A stretch of DNA of 64,000 bases from Clostridium polyendosporum (GTDB lineage Bacteria > Bacillota > Clostridia > Clostridiales > Clostridiaceae): positions 27,430-91,429 of the forward strand of contig NZ_BOPZ01000013.1 in assembly GCF_018332455.1 (NCBI RefSeq). Reading direction: 5' to 3'. Below, one piece after another: positions 10,001 through 15,312 of this stretch. The number at the start of each line of letters is the position of its first letter. Position 1 is the first letter of the stretch. The notes beneath the pieces were generated by a model. The model was not told the DNA's origin. It was given only the letters and a program-made list of their open reading frames with translations, and did no database searches. Both the position numbers and the translations under genes were made by a program.

Positions 10001-10096
10001 GATAAATTTTATAAATTCACTATTAACATCAACAATAATATTATTTTTACTATGAAGAAATGGATTTTGGGCTTTTTTATTTAAAGTATACTTCAT
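6995..10096 (-). CDS. Soluble multi-PAS sensor histidine kinase (paralogue 1)
   Basis: A 1033-residue cytoplasmic kinase without membrane segments. About six PAS/PAS-like domains can be laid out (roughly 1-100, 105-225, 250-370, 380-497, 503-625, 645-765). Three in the middle are near copies, each opening with EAIIENM(S/C)D and ending with RNVT or RDVT. The HisKA domain follows with FFANISHELKTPLN (His784), then HATPase_c with N box LNLISNAIKFS, G1 DNGIGID and G2 GSGIGLCLV. No receiver domain and no adjacent response regulator: an orphan kinase, in clostridia often feeding Spo0A, though that is inference. The paralogue at 32195 lacks one PAS repeat. Confidence 0.93.
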   Translation of the reverse strand: MKYTLNKKAQNPFLHSKNNIIVDVNSEFIKFIGCSRNELIGKSLTDISYILRINSQIYLEDVENDCRCYVFTKSYESREVTISCKTLECKNEKIYFFEEKPNSRIDNKFMGIEQLYANSKIGFAIHSVPDLILLKANQICLDFWDAPYNRKENSIGKKQKEIIPGFEGGKEQEIFLDVIKTGRPCHLPEHEYSNFKGGTRYWDWSVIPIFVDGKLKYIIDTATEVTERVLNRKLIKEQGKIIEQQKKQQLKAIIENMCDGLIILDKDYNYSLVNTSAKEFFYNPHSIKKIGDSLIHTKYYDSKGNLIAAEDLPSRRVLRGERIKECRVTCERPDGVYHYNVSGSPIYDESGEVEKAIICLRNVTEQVNNDELIRMQKEQLEAIIENMSDALYIINKDYNITYLNSAAREGMYGAGSIKIAYDTLKYNKYYDYEGNLLTFENLPVVRVLKGERIKEYILTCKRPDGIYHFNISGSPIHDENGEVAKAILCTRNITQQVNNDKLIRRQKEKLEAIIENMSDALLIFDKNGNYTTLNKAAKDTFFTEFAKLDKIGEGLKEAEYFDMDKQLIPCDNTPAHRVLRGEKLLGYRVATKTDDSVVYHDVNGTPIYDNEGRLMAGILCCRDVTEKIKHEEDLLLKTQYDFLNSMIDNLDLPVLRLSYPDSKVTNINQKSYDIFKKLKPEIKSMSYIIGQNYEDITNFDKAVIHKHIENVIKKKESSYLKYQRLIVSGEESFVNILYQPVFGVNGEIAEIVTIIIDVTQEVKANNHMEKILKTHEEFFANISHELKTPLNVIFSTTQLFNLYLKNNPLINNKNSITNYVNIMVQNCYRLLRLISNLVDLSKIQSGFLEFNLSNENIVNVIEEIVQSASEYVKSKGLSIIFDTDVEEKIIACDSNKIKRVILNLISNAIKFSEPGDEIYVNIADKDDAIEISVEDNGIGIDEKHLDTIFERFKQVDKSFTRNTEGSGIGLCLVKSIVELHGGKINVESKLGEGSKFKIDLPSRTIEKTKSTNKDVILNDDIEMINIEFSDIYW

Positions 10097-10243
10097 AACT
10101 TATCCTCCTGTTTTTCTGATACCGTTTTCCCAATACTTTTTTCCGATATACTAACATATAAGTTTCTTTTATTACTAAAATAGTTAAATTGTAAAATATT
10201 CTTAAAATATTCGTTTGCTATATTTTATCATGTTTTACATCAC

Positions 10244-10261
10244 TATGGTATATTTACCATA
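10244..10261 (-). promoter_or_regulatory. Dyad upstream of PAS kinase 1
   Basis: TATGGTA-N4-TACCATA lies about 150 bp upstream of the kinase start. The same spot before the paralogous kinase has TATACCA-N3-TGGTATA (35020). Conservation in both upstream regions suggests a shared operator, possibly for the YtrA-type GntR proteins, whose sites are of the GTATAC type. Confidence 0.4.
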
Positions 10262-10308
10262 ATTGTAATTTCATCAATTTCACAACACAAATTTTCATAT
10301 TCCTGGAA

Positions 10309-10474
10309 GTGCATCTTATTAATCCTGAAATCAATTTTAATAATGTTTTCTTTCCTATCCCACTTGGTGCTAATAATGTCATAACTTTGCCTTTTCCGAT
10401 AGTTATATTAACTTCACCCAAGGACTTTTATTTAAGTACTCTTCACTTACCGATTCAACTTCAAGTATTTTCAC
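10309..10474 (-). pseudogene. N-terminal fragment of an ABC transporter ATPase
   Basis: Directly after the GntR stop codon, a GTG start opens VKILEVESVS and then, after a frameshift, EVNITIGKGKVMTLLAPSGIGKKTLLKLISGL. This is the start of an ABC ATPase with a degraded Walker A (APSGIGKKT for GxxGxGKST). Homology ends near 10309. YtrA-type regulators are usually followed by an intact ATPase gene, so this locus has lost its transporter. Confidence 0.7.
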
Positions 10475-10478
10475 TTTC

Positions 10479-10838
10479 CTATTCCTCCAATTCTTTATTA
10501 AGATACTCAAAAATTTCTTGTTTTTTCATGCCAAGTTCTTTCATTTCATCTGCAAATACTTTTGCATATTTTTGAGCTTGAACAATTTTGAGCTGCTCCA
10601 GTAGCTCATTTCCTTCGGCAATAAATGCGCCAATACCTCTTTTGGAGTAAATGATACCTTCCCTTTCTAATTCAATAAAAACCCTCTGCACTGTGTTTGG
10701 ATTCACCTTGAAACTTTCAGAGAACTCCATTATCGATGGCGTCTTATCTCCACATTTAAGTTTTCCAGAAACAATATCTGCTTTTATTTTTTCGATTATT
10801 TGAATATAAATTGGTATACTTTCGTTAAATTTAAACAT
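10479..10838 (-). CDS. YtrA-type GntR transcriptional regulator (copy 1)
   Basis: A 119-residue repressor-type protein: an N-terminal winged helix-turn-helix (PIYIQIIEKIKADIVSG, then PSIMEFSESFKVNPNTVQRVF, then GIIYSKRGIGAFIA) and a short helical dimerisation tail (about 80-119), as in the YtrA subfamily that controls adjacent ABC transporters. The start has TAGGAGGTAACC. About 95% like the copy at 11744. Unlike that copy, it lacks the TTGACA-N17-TATACT promoter; the upstream DNA has been replaced. Its ATPase partner is broken, so any remaining targets are elsewhere. Confidence 0.9.
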   Translation of the reverse strand: MFKFNESIPIYIQIIEKIKADIVSGKLKCGDKTPSIMEFSESFKVNPNTVQRVFIELEREGIIYSKRGIGAFIAEGNELLEQLKIVQAQKYAKVFADEMKELGMKKQEIFEYLNKELEE

Positions 10839-10939
10839 ATATGGTTACCTCCTACCTAGTTTGCTTTTACTCCATCTTTTAAAAGAATTAATATACCCCT
10901 TTAAAACTCTTTAAGCATTCGTATATATCATAAGATTCA

Positions 10940-11092
10940 CCTTTAAGCTTCCAGAAAACTCCATTAATTTTCAGAGAACTCCATTATCGATGGCGTCTTA
11001 TCTCCACATTTAGGTTTTCCAGAAACAATATCTGCTTTCATTTTTTGGATTATTTCAATATAAATTGGTATACTTTCATTAAATTTACACAT
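10940..11092 (-). pseudogene. Truncated third copy of the YtrA-type GntR gene
   Basis: An ATG at 11092 opens MCKFNESIPIYIEIIQKMK and proceeds through CGDKTPSIMEFSEN, matching residues 1-41 of the neighbouring GntR proteins, then stops (TAA at 10964). A further short stretch to about 10940 repeats the same coding segment. This is a recombination leftover between the two intact copies. Confidence 0.8.
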
Positions 11093-11130
11093 ATATGGTT
11101 ACCTCTAATCTAGTATTCTAGTGTGCTATC

Positions 11131-11159
11131 AGTATAATACACCAAAATTTAACTGTCAA
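11131..11159 (-). promoter_or_regulatory. Promoter left in front of the truncated GntR copy
   Basis: TTGACA-N17-TATACT, identical in hexamers and spacing to the promoter of the intact copy at 12160. It would now drive only the truncated reading frame and, by read-through, copy 1. Confidence 0.7.
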
Positions 11160-11269
11160 CACTATTTTTTCCATAAAATCAAAAAACATGAAAATAGTAT
11201 AGAAATTTTCTACACTGCTCTCATGTCTTTTAAAATGCATATGTACAATGGCAAGTTACCATTGTCTCT

Positions 11270-11393
11270 TTGTCAACTCATTTCTTGGACAACCGATAAA
11301 TTTTATAAACACACTATTAACTCCAATAATAATACTATTTTTACTATGAAGAAATAGGGTTTGGGCTTTTTCATTCATAGTATGCTTAATAAC
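11270..11393 (-). pseudogene. N-terminal fragment of a PAS histidine kinase
   Basis: The minus-strand frame contains KAQTLFLHSKNSIIIGVNS and FIKFIGCPRNEL, matching the first 40 or so residues of the kinases at 6995 and 32195. The start codon is lost. It is part of the duplicated block that carries the second GntR copy. Confidence 0.8.
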
Positions 11394-11568
11394 TTACCCT
11401 CCTGTTTTTCCAATACCATTTTTCCGATATACCAATATGTAAGTTTTTTTATTATTAAAATAATTAGATTGTAAAATATGCTTGAAATATTCCCTTATTG
11501 CACTATTATCATATTCTGAACCATTCTAGTATACTTACTATAGCTATTAATTTGACCAATTTGATAAC

Positions 11569-11757
11569 CGCAAATTTTTATATTTCCGGAAGCGGGTCTT
11601 ATTGACCCTGCAATCGATTTCAGCAATATTATCTTTCCGCTCCCATTTAGCCCAATAATTCTACAATTTTGCCTTTTCCGGTGGTTATATTAATTTCATC
11701 TAAGGACTTTTTTGGGAAATATTTTTTACTGACCGATTCAACTTCAATTATTTTCAC
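11569..11757 (-). pseudogene. Second ABC transporter ATPase fragment, frameshifted
   Basis: A GTG at 11757, inside the end of the GntR gene, opens VKIIEVESVSKKYFPKK and TTGKGKIVELLG, then a stop. One frame over, GLNGSGKIILLKSIAGSIRP continues the Walker A loop. A single-base change thus breaks the gene at the nucleotide-binding loop, and homology ends near 11569. Confidence 0.75.
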
Positions 11758-12121
11758 TTTCCCCTTCCTCCAATTCTTTATTAAGATATTCAATAATTTC
11801 TTGTTTTTTCATGCCAAGTTCTTTCATTTTACCTGCAAATATTTTTGCATATTTTTGAGCTTGAGCAATTTTAAGCTGCTCCAGTAGCTCATTTCCTTCG
11901 GCAATAAATGTGCCAATACCTCTTTTGGAGTAAGTGATACCTTCCCTTTCTAATTCAATAAAAACCCTCTGCACTGTGTTTGGATTCACCTTGAAACTTT
12001 CAGAAAACTCCCTTACTGATGGCATCTTATCTCCACATTTAAGCTTTCTAGAAACAATATCTGCTTTTATTTTTTCCATTATCTGAATATAAATTGGTGT
12101 ACTTTCGTTAAATTTAATCAA
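11744..12121 (-). CDS. YtrA-type GntR transcriptional regulator (copy 2)
   Basis: A 125-residue paralogue of the protein at 10479, with the same winged-helix DNA-binding region (PSVREFSESFKVNPNTVQRV) and helical tail, ending GESENN. The start is TTG at 12121 where copy 1 has ATG; the ribosome binding site is GGGAGG. It retains a consensus promoter at 12160. YtrA-type proteins repress their own ABC operon, yet here the downstream ATPase is a frameshifted fragment. Confidence 0.9.
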   Translation of the reverse strand: MIKFNESTPIYIQIMEKIKADIVSRKLKCGDKMPSVREFSESFKVNPNTVQRVFIELEREGITYSKRGIGTFIAEGNELLEQLKIAQAQKYAKIFAGKMKELGMKKQEIIEYLNKELEEGESENN

Positions 12122-12159
12122 ATATGGCTACCTCCCATCCAGTATTCTAGTGCACCGTT

Positions 12160-12188
12160 AGTATAATACGCTAAAAATTAACTGTCAA
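12160..12188 (-). promoter_or_regulatory. Sigma-A promoter of GntR copy 2
   Basis: TTGACA-N17-TATACT followed by a conserved CACTAGAATACT stretch shared with the promoter at 11131, a plausible autoregulatory operator. The -35 region overlaps the decayed GGDEF gene. Confidence 0.8.
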
Positions 12189-12660
12189 TACTCTTTTTCC
12201 CACCTAATACAGATATAGTAATGTTTTCTATAAATACTTCGGACTCTGCTACTATTTTTCGTATATTTTCTGCTATACTTATTGCTTCCTCTTTGTTTGT
12301 ATTTGAAATACAATAAGCAAATGCTGCCCCCTGTAATCTAAATATCTAATGGTTTTCCTCTTTCTTATTAATTAAGATATAAGAAAGATTTTTTATGACT
12401 TCATTTCCGATTTCACTACCATAATTAAATATGACATATTTTATATTTTCCAGTGGAATCAACTTTGTCACATTAGAAAAAACCTTTTCAAAGTCCAGTA
12501 CTGAACCTGGATCTATGAGAGCATCCTCTCTATCATCTATAATTAAATAAGAGTTACAATGAAGCCCATCAACTCCTTCATCCTCTCCTACCCAATACAA
12601 TCCCTCTGTAAGCTCTATGCTTCTTAATTCATTTTTCATAATTATGCATCTCAAAAACAT
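12178..12660 (-). pseudogene. Decayed MBL-fold (ODP-type) / GGDEF diguanylate cyclase
   Basis: The frame opens (best at 12639, MKNELRSIELTEGL) with an oxygen-binding diiron/MBL-type N-terminus: HCNSYLIIDDREDALIDPGS, then LENIKYVI. It then passes directly into a GGDEF-like segment (YGSEIGNEVIKNLSYIL), meets a TAG, and continues in the same frame with IFRLQGAAFAYCIS and EEAISIAENIRKIV..ITISV. Thus most of the MBL domain is deleted, the GGDEF signature has become QGAAF, and the end is cut by the GntR promoter. Intact relatives are thought to couple oxygen or NO sensing to cyclic-di-GMP synthesis. Clearly nonfunctional. Confidence 0.7.
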
Positions 12661-12867
12661 ATCAATAGTATTTCATCTAATAATGCATAAGCATAATTAT
12701 ATCATAAATATAGTACTGTAAGCATTTCTTGAATCTCAGTAATTTCTACCATTAGCAAACAAAAACTTTTAATTTCTTTTCAGCCTCTGAAATCATAATA
12801 ACAAAAGGAAATTATCATTTTCTTTTAAACTGAACAATAAAATAAATAAAAATTAATATTTTAAAAG

Positions 12868-12919
12868 GGATCGTATACAGCTTTAAGTAAACAACCTGCA
12901 TACGGTCCCCTTTTTTTAT
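12868..12919 (+). terminator. Hairpin with T-run
   Basis: GGGATCGTAT and ATACGGTCCC form a stem (with a G-U pair) followed by CTTTTTTT. No gene on this strand ends here, so it may belong to a small transcript or a lost gene. The rest of 12661-13017 holds nothing recognisable. Confidence 0.55.
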
Positions 12920-13017
12920 ATTATAACTTTGTTAGTCATTATTTTAAAATATGATATTTTGTATTTATAAAATTAATGCTCTATTCCAGATAAGTTATTA
13001 TTAGTTTTTATTTTAGG

Positions 13018-13040
13018 AATGAAAAAGAGCCTTTTTCATT
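13018..13040. terminator. Terminator after the 63-residue gene
   Basis: A perfect stem AATGAAAAAG / CTTTTTCATT with a 3-base loop, about 40 bp after the stop codon at 13079. Confidence 0.6.
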
Positions 13041-13078
13041 GGGCCCTCGCTTATGAACACTTTAACTTCACTTTGTTG

Positions 13079-13270
13079 CTAAGTAATCATTAAAAATTTT
13101 TCAACCTCAACCTTTTCTTGTCCAGCAAAACTAAATCTGTTTATAGCATTGCCATCTTTATCAATAATTACAATTAAGCACTTATTGTTATTAGGAGTGC
13201 TAATTATATATTGGAACCTATTATCCCCTTTTGCTTCTAATATTTCTTTTATCTTGTCATGGAATTTCAT
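13079..13270 (-). CDS. Small protein of unknown function
   Basis: A 63-residue soluble protein, MKFHDKIKEILEAKGDNRF followed by beta-rich sequence (QYIISTPNNNKCLIVIIDKDG) and KVEVEKFLMIT. No family recognised. The GGGGAAGAGG site upstream supports translation. It has its own promoter (13452) and a leader containing a terminator-like hairpin (13351), so its expression is probably conditional. Confidence 0.55.
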   Translation of the reverse strand: MKFHDKIKEILEAKGDNRFQYIISTPNNNKCLIVIIDKDGNAINRFSFAGQEKVEVEKFLMIT

Positions 13271-13350
13271 ATCCTCTTCCCCCTTCCATATATTTACTTA
13301 TACATAAAAAGTAAATTTCCTTCTTTTCTTTAAAAAACTAAATGAAAGCA

Positions 13351-13389
13351 AAAAAAAGATGCCCCCTGTAAAATACAGAAATCATCTTT
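13351..13389 (-). terminator. Attenuator-like terminator in the leader of the 63-residue gene
   Basis: On the minus strand AAAGATG..CTGTATTTTACAG..CATCTTT is followed by eight T, a good intrinsic terminator. It lies about 55 bases after the predicted start from 13452 and 80 bases before the gene, so it would either attenuate that gene or define a short RNA. Confidence 0.6.
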
Positions 13390-13451
13390 CTAAAGTTTCA
13401 TAGATCTTTTAAAAATTCTCCTATTGATTTCTATATAATATATCCATATAA

Positions 13452-13480
13452 AATATAATAATAATTTTGCGTTTTATCAA
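13452..13480 (-). promoter_or_regulatory. Sigma-A promoter, minus strand
   Basis: TTGATA-N17-TATATT reading toward the attenuator hairpin and the 63-residue gene. Confidence 0.55.
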
Positions 13481-13584
13481 TTGATTTGCAAATTAATTTC
13501 GATAAACAATATGAAAACATTAAAAATTAGCAACTATTCACTATACTCTGATATTTTCCCAGTTGTTCCTTACACCGTTGCCAC

Positions 13585-13613
13585 TTGATTTAAAACAAAT
13601 GTTATTGTATAAT
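13585..13613 (+). promoter_or_regulatory. Promoter of dapA
   Basis: TTGATT-N17-TATAAT, placed about 28 bp before the first base of the lysine aptamer. Confidence 0.75.
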
Positions 13614-13640
13614 GAGCAAGAAAAGTAAATATTATATTTT

Positions 13641-13808
13641 AGAGATAGAGGCGCGATGCTTAGGAGTACTATTACGGAGACAAGCACTATGATGTAATAG
13701 GAAAGGATTCATCGCCGAAGTGAATAGCTGATGCTTTAAGGCTATGTTGCTGGTTTTGCATAGAATATGTGCACGACTGTCACAATTTTTTTTGTGGAGA
13801 GCTATCCA
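13641..13808 (+). promoter_or_regulatory. Lysine riboswitch (L box) aptamer
   Basis: The conserved lysine-box landmarks appear in order: AGATAGAGGCGCGA, AGGAGTA, GGAAAGGA, CGCCGAAG, GCTGG, ACTGTCAC and GGAGAGCTATCC, the last pairing with the opening AGATAG as P1. Lysine binding is expected to favour the terminator at 13849 and shut off dapA. Confidence 0.95.
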
Positions 13809-13848
13809 AAGCGGATTTTATTTGTATTTTAATTAACATGAGTAAAAC

Positions 13849-13883
13849 AAGCCTTGGATTTCATACCAAGGCTTTTTATTTTT
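13849..13883 (+). terminator. Expression-platform terminator of the lysine riboswitch
   Basis: AGCCTTGG and CCAAGGCT form a stem followed by a T-rich tract, ending about 33 bp before the dapA start. Confidence 0.9.
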
Positions 13884-13916
13884 GTATAAACTTTATTAAA
13901 TTAGGAGGTACGTTAT

Positions 13917-14783
13917 ATGGCTTTAACAGGAGTATTTGTTCCATTAATAACACCATTTAAGAATGACAAGGTTGATTTTAATTCATATAAAAGAATGATT
14001 GATTTTTATTTAAGTAAAGGAGTTCACGGTTTAATACCTTTAGGGACTACAGGTGAAAGTCCTACAGTTTCAGATGAAGAATATGAGGAAATCATTGAAA
14101 AAACAATGGAGTATACCAATGATGTTGTTCCTGTTTATGTTGGTTTAGGAGGGAATAATACCAAAAAGGTTAAAGAGCAGCTTAAAATTGCAGAAAAGCA
14201 TAAAGTAAAAGGAATATTATCAGTATCTCCTTATTATTCAAGACCAGATCAAAGAGGCATTTATGAACATTTTAAGGCTATTGCTGAAGCTACTTATTTA
14301 GATATTATTTTATACAATATACCTTATAGAACAGGAAGAAATATTGAAAATAGTACTATCCACAAACTAGCTGAGCTTAAAAATATTGTTGGTATTAAAG
14401 ATGCTAGTGGTGATATATCACAAACAACAGATTTGCTTTTAAATAGACCTAAGGATTTTTCTATATTAACTGGGGAAGATAGTTTATTTTATTCAACTCT
14501 TACCCTAGGAGGAGATGGCGGTATTTTAGCTTCTGCTCATATTAATCCTGAATCCTTCATTAAGGTATATAATGAAGTTATAAATAATAATCATAAAGCA
14601 GCCCTAGAAACTTGGAAGGAATTATATAAGTTCATTCCTATGTTATTTGAACAACCTAACCCAACGCCATTAAAATATTGTATGTACAAATTAGGTTTAA
14701 TAGATTCTTCAGAGGTAAGACTACCTTTAATGGAAATTACTGATGATTTAAAAGATAAGTTAGATAAAGTAATGGGATTCTAA
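13917..14783 (+). CDS. dapA: 4-hydroxy-tetrahydrodipicolinate synthase
   Basis: A 288-residue aldolase-type enzyme that condenses pyruvate with aspartate semialdehyde in the first step of the diaminopimelate/lysine branch; in spore formers the path also gives dipicolinate. Visible active-site residues: Lys161 (GIKDASG) for the Schiff base, Thr44/Thr45 (LGTTGES), Tyr133 and Arg138 (LYNIPYRTG). Length is typical. The start has AGGAGG seven bases upstream. It is monocistronic, controlled by the lysine riboswitch, and ends at a hairpin at 14787. Confidence 0.97.
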   Translation: MALTGVFVPLITPFKNDKVDFNSYKRMIDFYLSKGVHGLIPLGTTGESPTVSDEEYEEIIEKTMEYTNDVVPVYVGLGGNNTKKVKEQLKIAEKHKVKGILSVSPYYSRPDQRGIYEHFKAIAEATYLDIILYNIPYRTGRNIENSTIHKLAELKNIVGIKDASGDISQTTDLLLNRPKDFSILTGEDSLFYSTLTLGGDGGILASAHINPESFIKVYNEVINNNHKAALETWKELYKFIPMLFEQPNPTPLKYCMYKLGLIDSSEVRLPLMEITDDLKDKLDKVMGF

Positions 14784-14786
14784 AAG

Positions 14787-14820
14787 ATGGGATGTGATAG
14801 TACGCATCCCATTCTCTTTT
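14787..14820 (+). terminator. dapA terminator
   Basis: ATGGGATG / CATCCCAT stem followed by CTCTTTT, four bases after the stop codon. Confidence 0.8.
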
Positions 14821-15011
14821 CTTCAAATGGTTAGCTATGCTTTATCTCCAGAAAGTAGTATCTGTCTTTATATAAGTTTCATTAAATAAGAAAGCCACTG
14901 TAAATGCAAGGACCTAACACAGAGTACTAATTAATTCAACAATACCACAGTTATAATATTTTTAACATTTTTCGGACATACTACTTTTATCTCAAGGAAG
15001 GTGAAGCCGTG

Positions 15012-15134
15012 ATGTTGGATTGGATAAAAAGTGTTGTTGAAAAACTAGAAGCTGGAACTTTTACACTTATTATATTACCTTTGCTTGTTGCTATAGCTGG
15101 GTTTATTCATATAATAAAAAGTAAAAGTAGCTAG
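15012..15134 (+). CDS. 40-residue single-span membrane peptide
   Basis: MLDWIKSVVEKLEAGTF leads into a hydrophobic span (about residues 18-35) and ends in the basic tail KSKSS. A GAAGGTGAAG ribosome binding site lies just upstream of a tandem GTG-ATG; ATG is chosen. The short, single-helix, Lys-tailed layout recalls small membrane peptides including type I toxins and holin-like peptides, but there is no specific match. A perfect palindrome at 15223 follows. No antisense promoter was identified. Confidence 0.55.
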   Translation: MLDWIKSVVEKLEAGTFTLIILPLLVAIAGFIHIIKSKSS

Positions 15135-15222
15135 TATCTGATTTAGTGAATAAAAACTCTAAAAATATATTAGAGGCTGACTAATTGTATTATTTGTGTT
15201 TTATCTCCTAATTTTACATAAA

Positions 15223-15256
15223 GAGGTATATCTCAGAATATTCTGAGATATACCTC
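15223..15256. terminator. Perfect 34-bp palindrome, bidirectional terminator
   Basis: GAGGTATATCTCAGAA is followed directly by its exact complement. It sits between the convergent membrane-peptide and LtaS-type genes. Confidence 0.7.
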
Positions 15257-15312
15257 ACTGTTTCTTTACTTTTATTATAAGCTGAAATGCATAAATTTCA
15301 CATTACTGCTTG

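Larger units (their letters stand above)
11270..12121 (-). repeat. Tandem duplication of the kinase start / ABC fragment / GntR block
   Basis: This block (kinase N-terminus, kinase upstream region, ABC ATPase fragment, GntR gene) repeats the order found at about 10000-10838. The kinase upstream region alone recurs a third time at 34907-35060. Many point differences show that the duplication is not recent. Confidence 0.8.
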
